A stretch of 12,395 nucleotides of DNA, from assembly GCA_036274645.1 (NCBI GenBank), contig DASUFH010000315.1, forward strand, positions 1 through 12,395, given 5' to 3'. The position numbers and the translations under genes are program-made. This document shows positions 6,394 through 12,395 of the stretch, piece by piece. The notes beneath the pieces are model-generated. The model saw only the letters and a list, made by a program, of their open reading frames with translations, did no database searches and was not told the origin of the DNA. How positions within the stretch are numbered: the stretch's first letter is position 1; the number at the start of each line of letters is the position of its first letter. Source of the DNA: DASUFH01 sp036274645. GTDB lineage: Bacteria; Acidobacteriota; Terriglobia; 20CM-2-55-15.

Positions 6394-6750
6394 TCAGCCG
6401 TGATGAATGTAGAACCGATTCCCATCAGGATCTTCAATGGTGAACTGCCGCAACCCCCAGGGCTTCTGCTCGAGCGGCTCGGTGATGTTGGCGCCGCTCT
6501 TCGTCAACTCCCGGTATGTGGCGTCAATGTCCTCCGCAAAGATCCAGTGCACGGCGGGCTCGAATGAGCCCGACCGTTTGCGAAAGAATATGGCGACGTT
6601 CCCACGAGACACCGCGCCGATTTCTTCACCGGGATACAACCACGCGATTTCGAACCCCAGCGTATCCCGGTAGTACGTCTGCGCCCTGACGACGTCTGCA
6701 ACCGGCAGCTCCGGGACCGGTTGGCCCAAAGACAGTTTTTGTTCCGCCAT
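6394..6750 (-). CDS. VOC-superfamily protein (glyoxalase/bleomycin-resistance-like)
   Basis: This is a small protein of the vicinal-oxygen-chelate fold, 118 residues, normal for a single two-module domain. The opening PVPELPVADVVRAQTYYRDT leads into LGFEIAW, and the ending GLRQFTIEDPDGNRFYIHHG is the classic second-module closing. His (in VHWIFAEDID) and Glu/Asp positions could bind a metal, but the fold also includes metal-free binders of drugs or antibiotics, so the substrate is unknown. The ATG at 6750 has AGGAG seven bases upstream. It follows the PhyH-type gene by 42 bp on the same strand, so the two may be co-transcribed. Sure of the fold, unsure of the reaction. Confidence 0.9.
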   Translation of the reverse strand: MAEQKLSLGQPVPELPVADVVRAQTYYRDTLGFEIAWLYPGEEIGAVSRGNVAIFFRKRSGSFEPAVHWIFAEDIDATYRELTKSGANITEPLEQKPWGLRQFTIEDPDGNRFYIHHG

Positions 6751-6792
6751 CCATTCACTCCTGACTTGCGGCGTCGCAAAAGTTCGAAACCT

Positions 6793-7479
6793 TCAGGCGA
6801 CGTCCAACTGAACGCCGGGACCTAATGTAAGTGAATCAGCATATTCAATGTGGAGGACACGCCGGAAAGCCGCCGAGCGCGCCTTGCCTGAGGAATGGAT
6901 GAGCAACGGATACATGGCCATCACTCCCCCACGCCCGACGATGCAATCTACGGGCGCCCGCGATCGCGCGATCGCAAATACTTCCTTATCGCTCAGTACC
7001 CCCGCTAAATGCGTTCCCGGAAGGATGCGCAGAGGACCGTTGTCCGCCGTCGCCGCATCGAGGTGAATGCGCAACGCAACGATATGCGCAAGAGCCCAGG
7101 ATGGCGCATGAGCATAGAGAACGCCCGCTTTTCGTGACCACGGCCCCCACTCGGGCCGATCCATCCGGGTTACGAGCGGGAGAGCCGTGTCCTGATGCCA
7201 GACGACCAGCCAGTTGGCGGCCCCGGACTTCTCGAACAACGTCGCCCGATATGGGACAGCGCCGGAACCGAGAGCGCCCCGCGCAATCCGGAGCATCCGC
7301 GGATCACAGGCGAGGCGCCGGACGTCCGGCAGGGACATCAGGTGGCGAGGGCCGGCGCGTCCCCGACGAATCAGCGGCGATTCGGCAATGCCAGCCGTCA
7401 CCTGCTCACATTCCCGAACGGACAAAACCCCGTCCTCGATCAGGTAACCGGCCTGCTGTAACGTCACTGAAGCGCGCAT
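6793..7479 (-). CDS. phytanoyl-CoA dioxygenase (PhyH)-family Fe(II)/2-oxoglutarate oxygenase
   Basis: This is a putative non-haem iron hydroxylase using 2-oxoglutarate and O2; the substrate is not predictable. With the ATG at 7479 it has 228 residues, a little short for the family. The iron-binding facial triad is visible as HQD (His95, Asp97) in VVWHQDTALPL, and His195 in LLIHSSGKA. NGPLRILPGTH (147-157) is the usual PhyH signature, and Arg206/Arg207 may bind the 2-oxoglutarate carboxylate. All key residues are present, so it should be active. The start is odd: GGGGAGG ends only one base before the ATG, which is too close for normal initiation. A GTG at 7467 would put the site 13 bases away. 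Either could be used. A large palindrome lies 36-73 bp upstream. Confidence 0.9.
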   Translation of the reverse strand: MRASVTLQQAGYLIEDGVLSVRECEQVTAGIAESPLIRRGRAGPRHLMSLPDVRRLACDPRMLRIARGALGSGAVPYRATLFEKSGAANWLVVWHQDTALPLVTRMDRPEWGPWSRKAGVLYAHAPSWALAHIVALRIHLDAATADNGPLRILPGTHLAGVLSDKEVFAIARSRAPVDCIVGRGGVMAMYPLLIHSSGKARSAAFRRVLHIEYADSLTLGPGVQLDVA

Positions 7480-7514
7480 TCCTCCCCTTGGTCAGCTTTA
7501 CCCAACAGAAGCAT

Positions 7515-7552
7515 TGTAGGGGCGGTCTATGACGTCTATGACCGCCCCTACA
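7515..7552. repeat. perfect palindromic repeat (REP/MITE-like) with tandem 9-mers in the centre
   Basis: TGTAGGGGCGGTC (7515-7527) and GACCGCCCCTACA (7540-7552) are a perfect 13-bp inverted repeat around 12 bases. The centre is made of two tandem copies of GTCTATGAC (7525-7533 and 7534-7542). Each copy is itself GTC-TAT-GAC, so one copy fewer would give the same 13-bp stem with a three-base TAT loop. GC-rich palindromes of this kind are scattered as repeats in many environmental genomes. It sits between the methyltransferase stop and the PhyH start. No T-run follows, so a terminator is less likely. Confidence 0.65.
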
Positions 7553-7639
7553 TCGGAAGCGGGCGGGAAAGTGCGCCCGATCGGGACGTTTCTCAGCTGC
7601 AGGGCCAGAGCGAACGATGGCATGGAGACTCTGTTCCGT

Positions 7640-8440
7640 TCAGATGATGATTCCGCGAGCCGCCCAGGCGCGGGCGCGAAGCTGAATGCTGCCGTCCGGG
7701 CCAGTGGGAAGCCGTGACATGATCCGATCTCGCAGCGAGTCGCGATGATCCGGCGCAAGCGACGCTACGTAGCCAGGCGCGGGCCCTGTCCCGAGGAGAA
7801 ACGGGCTCCAGTATTCCTCAAAAGTGGCAAAGTACGTGGCGATCTCCAGCGGGCGCGTCTCGACGTCGGAAAGTCCGGCGTCCCGCCACACCGTCTCCAG
7901 CGCCGATTGACGACACAGCGGGAACCGCGCGCCTTCATCGAGCGCCGACGCGCCAGGGTCGAGCGCCACCGCTTGTTCCCAGAAAACCCTCAGCGGCAGC
8001 ATGCCATCGGAATAGTCCCAGACGTAGCCTGCAACGGCGCCCCCCTTTCGCAGGCGGCCGGCCATCGATCGGATAACCGACTGCGGATCCGGCAGAAAGT
8101 TCAGCACAAGCGCTGAAACTGCCATGTCGAATCCGCCGGACTGGCTGGGAAGGGCCTCGACTCCGCCAACGACAAACCTCACGCGATCGTCCGGAAGGCT
8201 CCGGCGCGCATGCTCGATGAACGGAACCGAGGGATCGCAGGCGACAACGGAGTGGGGCTCGCAAAGGTCGCAAATGGTTGCCGTGAGCGCTCCGGTTCCG
8301 CAACCGATCTCGATCCAGTCCGCGAACGGCTTCGGGTTCAGCCATTCGACAAAAGTCCGGGCGACCATGCGGCTCCAGCGTCCCATGTACGCTTCGTAGG
8401 CGTCGCCGGCCATCCATGCGTCATCCGCGGATCTGATCAT
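7640..8440 (-). CDS. class I SAM-dependent methyltransferase
   Basis: This enzyme transfers a methyl group from S-adenosylmethionine to an unknown small-molecule acceptor. The 266-residue protein begins with the family-like DAYEAYMGRWSRMVARTFVEW (13-33), then motif I WIEIGCGTG (42-50), an acidic Asp69 after strand 2 (VVACDPS), GGVEALP for motif II and FDMAVSALVLNFLPD for the strand-4 region. This is the Methyltransf_11/25 type, near UbiE-like enzymes; the AYMGRWSR segment is seen in many uncharacterised soil-bacterial members. The ATG at 8440 has GAGGGGAG a few bases upstream. It lies 44 bp after the SnoaL-like gene, so the two could be one transcript. Fold secure, substrate unknown. Confidence 0.94.
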   Translation of the reverse strand: MIRSADDAWMAGDAYEAYMGRWSRMVARTFVEWLNPKPFADWIEIGCGTGALTATICDLCEPHSVVACDPSVPFIEHARRSLPDDRVRFVVGGVEALPSQSGGFDMAVSALVLNFLPDPQSVIRSMAGRLRKGGAVAGYVWDYSDGMLPLRVFWEQAVALDPGASALDEGARFPLCRQSALETVWRDAGLSDVETRPLEIATYFATFEEYWSPFLLGTGPAPGYVASLAPDHRDSLRDRIMSRLPTGPDGSIQLRARAWAARGIII

Positions 8441-8484
8441 CTGGCTCCCCTCGCCCCTGGCGAACGAATTAACGCAAGCCAGGC

Positions 8485-8898
8485 CTACGGCGCCGCTGGA
8501 ATCGCGCCGAGTTGCTGCATCATCGTGAGTTGATCCGACACGCCCCAGTGCTCACGCGCCAGCCCGTCATCGCCAAAGCGAATGATGTCGATGAGTTGCG
8601 CCTCAATTCGTTTGCCGGTCGCCGGGATCCCGATGAAAGGCCCCCTGTGCGTCCCGGTCACCCGCACGCGCGCGACGGCTTTGTCGCCGCCTGCAATGAC
8701 GTCTTCGGGCGCCATGTGCAGGTCCGGAAACGCCGCGAGCAACATCTGAAAATATTGAATAACGCCGGCCTTGTTGGGTGGGAAGCCCTCCACGACCTCG
8801 CGCTCGGCAAAGTCGTCGGCGAGCAGACGGCCAAATCCGTCGATGTCCCCCGAGTTGATCAAGTCATACAGGCGTCGTATTGAGGCCGTGTGATCCAT
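8485..8898 (-). CDS. SnoaL-like (NTF2-fold) ester-cyclase-type protein
   Basis: A 137-residue single-domain protein of the NTF2-like fold, in the SnoaL-like group that includes polyketide cyclases and many uncharacterised ester cyclase proteins. The visible core is RRLYDLINSGDIDGFGRLLA (8-27), then FPPNKAGVIQYFQMLLAAFPDL, VTGTHRGPFIGIPATGKRIE (80-99) and IIRFGDDGLAREHWGVSDQL. All are standard for the family. The ATG at 8898 follows GGAGG by five bases and is preferred over an in-frame ATG at 8919. A palindrome lies just upstream of the ribosome site and could be an operator. Substrate unknown; many such proteins are not linked to polyketides, and no polyketide genes are nearby. Confidence 0.92.
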   Translation of the reverse strand: MDHTASIRRLYDLINSGDIDGFGRLLADDFAEREVVEGFPPNKAGVIQYFQMLLAAFPDLHMAPEDVIAGGDKAVARVRVTGTHRGPFIGIPATGKRIEAQLIDIIRFGDDGLAREHWGVSDQLTMMQQLGAIPAAP

Positions 8899-8908
8899 GT
8901 CTCCCTCC

Positions 8909-8922
8909 AGAATGAACATTCT
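8909..8922. promoter_or_regulatory. candidate operator palindrome upstream of the SnoaL-like gene
   Basis: AGAATG-AA-CATTCT is a perfect 6-bp inverted repeat with a 2-bp centre, ending three bases before the GGAGG site of the SnoaL-like gene. A bound repressor here would block transcription or initiation. The GAATGAAC element resembles half-sites of some TetR-family repressors, from memory. No regulator gene of that type is in the window. Confidence 0.35.
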
Positions 8923-8959
8923 AGCGCCAACGATTCAGCCAGGTGAGCGCCCACTTGTG

Positions 8960-8977
8960 CCGGGAACTGCCTCCCGG
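8960..8977. other. hairpin in the gap between DUF2071 and SnoaL-like genes
   Basis: CCGGGA and TCCCGG flank a six-base loop, a perfect six-pair GC-rich stem about 94 bp beyond the DUF2071 stop. No T-run follows on the minus strand. It could be a weak terminator or RNA structure. Confidence 0.25.
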
Positions 8978-9070
8978 GCCGCAGACCGCGCCGCGGACAC
9001 ACTGAAACCGGACCGGCTTCTCTCGGAGGGCCGCCTGGCGCGATCGATCCCGTCAGATCTCATGTTCGGA

Positions 9071-9805
9071 TCAGCCGGCCCGCTCCGTGTACAAATCATT
9101 CGCCGCGCGCCATTCATGCCGGATATTTCGCATGATCAACGCGCAATCGAACGAGCAGCTGCCTTCCGGAAAGATGGACTTGTCGGCGAAGTAGCTTGAA
9201 TAGACTTCATCCACCTGCAGCGGCTCCACCTTCCATTCGGTCGTTCGCAGCTCGATCCCATCGAGTTTTCCGCTCTCGGATGTTGCGGAGTAACCCAGGG
9301 AGCCCGCTTCGAAAAACCTCGACGCGTCATCGGTTGATCTGAAACATGAATCGCGCGGAAAATCTGCCGATACCCGGCCGGACACCGTGACTTTGACGAG
9401 TTCGTCCAGAGACTGCATGCGCAGCTGGATGTGTCCGGACCGTTCTTCCACCTGGAATCTTGCGGGCCGGTGTTCACCCGGAAACAAGCGGCCGCCTGCG
9501 AATCGATTGATCCATGAAGAAGTATCCCGGCGAGGAATGTAGACTCCCTCCCGAACCTCGCCCCCGTCCTCCCAGGTGACGGCGATCCGGTGCGCTGCGT
9601 TTTCGCTACTCACACCGAACGGACCCGGTACGAGATCCGGCCGGATTCGCTCGAGCCGGATCAGGCACACTCCGGCAACTGCGCACCCATTCTGAAGTTT
9701 CGGACGAAAGCGCTCCGGCAGCTGGCGTTGGACAACGGAAGGGTCGACACGGTAGTTGATGAGCAGGCGTCGACGTATCAGACCTTTGACTCTGGGCATT
9801 CGCAT
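9071..9805 (-). CDS. DUF2071-family protein (acetoacetate-decarboxylase-like fold)
   Basis: A 244-residue soluble protein with the DUF2071 pattern. Residues 10-35 read like the family opening (LINYRVDPSVVQRQLPERFRP), followed by GCAVAGVCLIRLERIR (40-55). The central GVYIPRRDTSSWINRF (87-102) matches the family's conserved strand. The C-terminal CALIMRNIRHEW is typical of the subgroup with a full-length domain. The family has no firm biochemical role; the fold resembles acetoacetate decarboxylase, but I cannot point to its catalytic Lys here. The ATG at 9805 has GGAGG seven bases upstream and is preferred over ATG at 9799. It follows the PaiB-like gene by 34 bp, suggesting co-transcription. 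Confidence 0.85.
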   Translation of the reverse strand: MRMPRVKGLIRRRLLINYRVDPSVVQRQLPERFRPKLQNGCAVAGVCLIRLERIRPDLVPGPFGVSSENAAHRIAVTWEDGGEVREGVYIPRRDTSSWINRFAGGRLFPGEHRPARFQVEERSGHIQLRMQSLDELVKVTVSGRVSADFPRDSCFRSTDDASRFFEAGSLGYSATSESGKLDGIELRTTEWKVEPLQVDEVYSSYFADKSIFPEGSCSFDCALIMRNIRHEWRAANDLYTERAG

Positions 9806-9839
9806 GATCTTGCCTCCAGGAAACGCTCAATCCGAAACA

Positions 9840-10475
9840 TCAGACCGTTCCGCTCCGGGCGGCCGCGAACGTTTTCATGAAAGTCGCGAGCGCCGCCGAC
9901 TCCACGTTCTGTTCCCGTTCCAGTCCGGCAATCGTTCCGAGCCGGTCTTCGAGGGAACGATTCTGGCCGAGTTTGAACTTGCCCTCGATGCGCATGATCG
10001 GAATCTCAAAGGTCACCGTCCCCGCGGTGAGTCGCTCGATAAAGTCCGTTGGAGCCGCTGCCGCGCTCCATGAAGGGCTCCGGCTTCGTTCGTACCTGTC
10101 AACCAGCGCGCCAAGCAGGGCTCTCGTCACTAACGGGTCATCGACCACCCTGGGCGCGCCATAAACATGAACCGCCGCATAGTTCCACGTGGGAACTGCC
10201 GGCGAATTCGCGTACCACGTTGGGGAGACGTATCCGTGCGGGCCCTGGAAGATCACAAGGGCTTCGGCTTTCCCGTCGAACGAATGCCAGTGCGTGTTCG
10301 CACGCGCAACATGAGCGCGAAGAACGGCCGCCGGATGGCGCTCAAGGACCACCGGAACATGCGAAGCGACCAGACCGTCTACCGTCGTTGTGACGATCGT
10401 CGCGAAATCGTAGCGATCGATGAAATCGTAGAGCGTTCCGGAATCAGAAATCCGGAACGCGTCGGGAATATACAT
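9840..10475 (-). CDS. paiB: PaiB-like FMN-binding protein (putative transcriptional regulator)
   Basis: A 211-residue member of the PaiB family, a split-barrel flavin-binding fold first named in Bacillus subtilis as a negative regulator of sporulation and protease genes. The signature segments are all visible: MYIPDAFRI at the start, HVARANTHWHSF (55-66), QGPHGYVSPTWYA (77-89) and VPTWNYAAVHVYG (94-106). The C-terminal IEGKFKLGQNRS is also characteristic. Length is normal. The ATG at 10475 has only a weak ribosome site. The usual partner PaiA (an acetyltransferase) is not adjacent; the downstream neighbour is DUF2071. Whether it regulates transcription or acts as a flavin enzyme is not established for most members. 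Symbol given by family resemblance. Confidence 0.92.
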   Translation of the reverse strand: MYIPDAFRISDSGTLYDFIDRYDFATIVTTTVDGLVASHVPVVLERHPAAVLRAHVARANTHWHSFDGKAEALVIFQGPHGYVSPTWYANSPAVPTWNYAAVHVYGAPRVVDDPLVTRALLGALVDRYERSRSPSWSAAAAPTDFIERLTAGTVTFEIPIMRIEGKFKLGQNRSLEDRLGTIAGLEREQNVESAALATFMKTFAAARSGTV

Positions 10476-10558
10476 GCGCTCTAACCAATTCCTTCCACAC
10501 CGTACGCCCCGGCAATTTGCGGTTCACCACGCATTGTCTTTCCATGAAGGCGCCCGGA

Positions 10559-10909
10559 TCATTCCGTTCTGGGTTCTGCGCCCAGCCACAGAATATTGCC
10601 ATCCGGATCCGCGATTTTCATCTCGTAAGCCCAGGGCCTGTTGGAAGGCGGCCGCAACACCTTCGCGCCGGATGACTGAATAGAGTGGAATATCGAATCG
10701 TCCGCGAGCCCGATCCACACCGTGCCCGGAAGAACATTCTCGGCACTCTGGAGCATGATGCTGCTTCCATCCCGGCCGACCGAGCAGATCGAACCCGCAT
10801 TCCACTCCACATCGAATCCCAGAACGCGTTGGAAAAACTCGATGCTCCGGTCCAGGTCGTTTACCGCCAATACAGGAATCGTCTTTTCGATCTGTTTACG
10901 CGACATCAT
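10559..10909 (-). CDS. VOC-superfamily protein (glyoxalase-like), overlapping the upstream gene
   Basis: A 116-residue single-domain VOC protein. KTIPVLAVNDLDRSIEFFQR then VLGFDVEW is the first module; YEMKIADPDGNILWLG is the second-module ending. It is of the bleomycin-resistance-like type with a cupin-like substrate pocket; the substrate is unknown. The start is taken as the ATG at 10909, because it overlaps the upstream stop by four bases (ATGA), a hallmark of translational coupling; a second ATG follows at once at 10906. No strong ribosome site is seen, which fits re-initiation. It is the second VOC gene in the window and shares little sequence with the first beyond the family pattern. 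Confidence 0.9.
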   Translation of the reverse strand: MMSRKQIEKTIPVLAVNDLDRSIEFFQRVLGFDVEWNAGSICSVGRDGSSIMLQSAENVLPGTVWIGLADDSIFHSIQSSGAKVLRPPSNRPWAYEMKIADPDGNILWLGAEPRTE

Positions 10910-11532
10910 TCCAGGGCGCGACTTCGCGCAAGCTGCTCCAGAAAGCCGAGAACAGCTGCGCCGGATGATGAACGCACCCACGCGAGTCCGAATAAATTAA
11001 GGACAACTGTTGCCCAAAAAACACTTTGGAAAGATTCCTTCCTGGACTTGTGACGAAACCATTTCTGAGCCACGAATGCGCCGGGCCAACCACCGATTAC
11101 ACTCAACAGATGGAGCGTGTTCTCCGGAGTTCTCCACTGTTCTTTCTTTGCCGCTGACTTATCGTGAGCATAGGCAAACAATGAGACCACGCTGGTCACC
11201 AGATAGAGCACGAGAACCACGCGAGGCAATTGTCCCCAAAAAACCGCTGCCCACAAGAACATCAGAAATAGAACAGGTATTGCCAGCGCAATCGTTCCAC
11301 GTTGAACTGGAACTGGTGAGCTGTCGCCAATGAACTCGACATGTTCGGCTCGCATTCGCCGTTTCTCGTCAAGCACAGCTTCGTAGGTGACAAGTTCATT
11401 GCCGATGGGGCGTCGATGCCGATTTGAAAATGCCTTGATGTGGACGAATACCTGCTCCTCGCCGCCACCGGGTGAGATAAAACCGTAGCCCCGGTCATCG
11501 TTCCACGTCGTTATTCTGCCTAGACGTCGCAT
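10906..11532 (-). CDS. cold-shock domain fused to DUF1294 membrane domain
   Basis: A 208-residue two-domain protein. Residues 1-70 form a cold-shock (OB-fold) nucleic-acid-binding domain with GRITTWNDDRGYGFI (5-19, RNP1-like) and VFVH (28-31, RNP2-like). After a short linker come hydrophobic segments at about 80-98 and 103-121, then the DUF1294 hallmark AYAHDKSAAKKEQWRTPE (120-137) and SVIGGWPGAFVAQKWFRHK (144-162), with a third hydrophobic segment at about 173-187. The fusion is known in many bacteria, function undetermined; it may bring an RNA-binding domain to the inner membrane. The ATG at 11532 is chosen because it begins the cold-shock domain; a TTG at 11550 is also in frame, and neither has a clear ribosome site. 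Its stop overlaps the VOC gene by four bases. Confidence 0.93.
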   Translation of the reverse strand: MRRLGRITTWNDDRGYGFISPGGGEEQVFVHIKAFSNRHRRPIGNELVTYEAVLDEKRRMRAEHVEFIGDSSPVPVQRGTIALAIPVLFLMFLWAAVFWGQLPRVVLVLYLVTSVVSLFAYAHDKSAAKKEQWRTPENTLHLLSVIGGWPGAFVAQKWFRHKSRKESFQSVFWATVVLNLFGLAWVRSSSGAAVLGFLEQLARSRALE

Positions 11533-11555
11533 CGTTGTAATCGGACTCAAACGTA

Positions 11556-11572
11556 ATGCGTGGACGACGCAT
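11556..11572. promoter_or_regulatory. inverted repeat upstream of the cold-shock/DUF1294 gene
   Basis: ATGCGT-GGACG-ACGCAT is a perfect 6-bp inverted repeat with a 5-bp centre, 23 bp before the ATG at 11532. It may be an operator or a hairpin in the leader RNA that controls translation, which would be consistent with the absence of a clear ribosome site. No promoter hexamers are obvious around it. Confidence 0.35.
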
Positions 11573-11704
11573 GTAAGGGCCGCGACAACCTATCGGCTTT
11601 GCCGTTCGCTCGCCAACGCATTCCGGGGCCAGAATGTTAGCAGCTTGGCGCCTGGATCGGCAGATCTGAATCGCATGAAGCACAGTAGAAGAGGGAGGCC
11701 GCTA

Positions 11705-11731
11705 CCGCCGAACTTAGTGCGATTCCGGCGG
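11705..11731 (-). terminator. hairpin downstream of the exporter gene
   Basis: CCGCCGAA (11705-11712) pairs with TTCCGGCGG (11723-11731) with one bulged base and a 10-base loop, starting 17 bp past the exporter stop. On the minus strand it is followed by pyrimidine-rich TCCCTCTTCT rather than a pure T-run. Position favours a terminator, sequence is only partly convincing. Confidence 0.4.
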
Positions 11732-11748
11732 CAGAGGGACCGAAGACG

Positions 11749-12395
11749 CTAATGCGCCGGCGGCCCTCCGGCGGAGCGGCCGGGACGGCGCATGATAAGG
11801 ACCAGCGGGACGACCACGATGAAGATGGCGCCGAGCAGGCGGATCACGTCCACGAAGGCGACCATGGCCGCCTGACGGTGAATCATTCCCGAAAGGGCGG
11901 CGGTCGCCTGCTGGGTGGCCACGGTCAGGCTGGATCCGCGGGCGATAAACAGGGCCCGGGCTCCCTCGAATGCGCTCCGCGCGGCGTCGGAGTAGGGGTT
12001 CAGGTGTTCCGACAGGATGGCGGCGTGGGCAGTGGTTTGCCGCGACACCATCGTGGCGACAGCCGCAATACCGACACCCGCGCCGAGGTTGCGCATCAGA
12101 CTGAACAGGCTGGTGGCGTTACCCATGCGTTCCCGGGGGATCAGGTTCATGGATACTGTGCTCAGGGGAACGAACAGCAGGCCCAACGACATTCCCTGAA
12201 TGAACTGCGGCCAGAAGATGTCCCAGTAGCCCGCGTTCAGGTTGATGTTCGACAACATGAACAATGTCCCGCCGGCGATGGCAAGTCCGGCCATCACCAT
12301 TTTTCGCGGATCGAGCTTGCCCATCAGTAATCCGACCATCGGCATCGCGAGAAACGCGCCGAAGCCGCGCGGCGCCATGGCCATGCCGGCCTGAT
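11749..12395 (-). CDS. MFS exporter of the DHA2/EmrB type, C-terminal part (N-terminus outside window)
   Basis: This is the last 214 or so residues of a 14-helix drug:H+ antiporter in the inner membrane. QAGMAMAPRGFGAF at the window edge matches the conserved QAGxxxxPRG element of EmrB-like proteins. Hydrophobic helices follow (AMPMVGLLMGKL; VMAGLAIAGGTLFML; FIQGMSLGLLFVPLSTVSM; then a helix around VGIAAVATMVS). IPRERMGNATSLFSLMRNLG is the typical EmrB segment before the penultimate helices. An amphipathic stretch and MIHRQAAMVAFVDVIRLLG lead to the last helix, ending in a short basic/Pro-rich cytoplasmic tail. It lies 216 bp upstream of the cold-shock/DUF1294 gene. The exported compound cannot be told; usual partners are an EmrA-like membrane fusion protein and TolC-type channel, which would be upstream outside the window. 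Confidence 0.95.
   Translation of the reverse strand, partial: QAGMAMAPRGFGAFLAMPMVGLLMGKLDPRKMVMAGLAIAGGTLFMLSNINLNAGYWDIFWPQFIQGMSLGLLFVPLSTVSMNLIPRERMGNATSLFSLMRNLGAGVGIAAVATMVSRQTTAHAAILSEHLNPYSDAARSAFEGARALFIARGSSLTVATQQATAALSGMIHRQAAMVAFVDVIRLLGAIFIVVVPLVLIMRRPGRSAGGPPAH

Noticed and set aside
6766..6779. Hairpin TTGCG-GCGT-CGCAA between the PhyH and VOC genes
   Set aside because: Five-pair stem without a T-run in a 42-bp gap; too weak to call a terminator.
11495..11683. 62-residue minus-strand open frame upstream of the cold-shock/DUF1294 gene
   Set aside because: Arg-rich with no ribosome site or family features, and it overlaps the leader and start of a clear gene.

Overview
The window looks like the chromosome of a free-living, aerobic, soil-type bacterium, most likely an acidobacterium of the Solibacter/Bryobacter kind. 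This rests on moderately high GC, a high-affinity group 1h [NiFe]-hydrogenase, a Uma2-type endonuclease, and many single-domain accessory enzymes with strong GGAGG ribosome sites. The taxon is inferred from gene content; no rRNA or other marker gene is present.

Left part (1-3417, minus strand): a hydrogenase operon read right to left. It starts at a plausible sigma70-like promoter (3389-3417), followed by the small subunit hhyS (2249-3298), the large subunit hhyL (431-2230) and a NifU-domain protein (1-428, running off the window). The small subunit carries the C-x-x-D proximal-cluster motif of actinobacterial-type hydrogenases and has no Tat signal. Together these would make a cytoplasmic-side enzyme that oxidises trace H2 in air, with the NifU protein a likely Fe-S donor. 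The maturation protease and Hyp factors lie outside the window.

Middle part (3300-5585): a solitary Uma2-family nuclease (minus), a region of about 460 bp with a possible degraded gene remnant, and the only plus-strand gene, an unrecognised 238-aa protein. A long inverted repeat (5510-5573) lies between this gene and the convergent peroxiredoxin gene.

Right part (5586-12395, all minus strand): a run of small accessory genes. These are a 1-Cys peroxiredoxin, a VOC protein, a PhyH-type dioxygenase, a SAM methyltransferase, a SnoaL-like protein, a DUF2071 protein, a PaiB-like flavin-binding protein, a second VOC protein overlapping a cold-shock/DUF1294 fusion, and the C-terminal half of a DHA2/EmrB-type drug exporter. 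They suggest handling of oxidants, electrophiles and small toxic compounds, but no single pathway links them. Several gaps hold palindromes or hairpins, including a REP/MITE-like repeat at 7515-7552.

I found no tRNA, rRNA, CRISPR array, intact insertion sequence or phage gene. The most notable items are the hydrogenase operon with its cluster-ligand substitution, the paired decamers around its promoter, and the structured intergenic elements. I see no convincing wholly new system.
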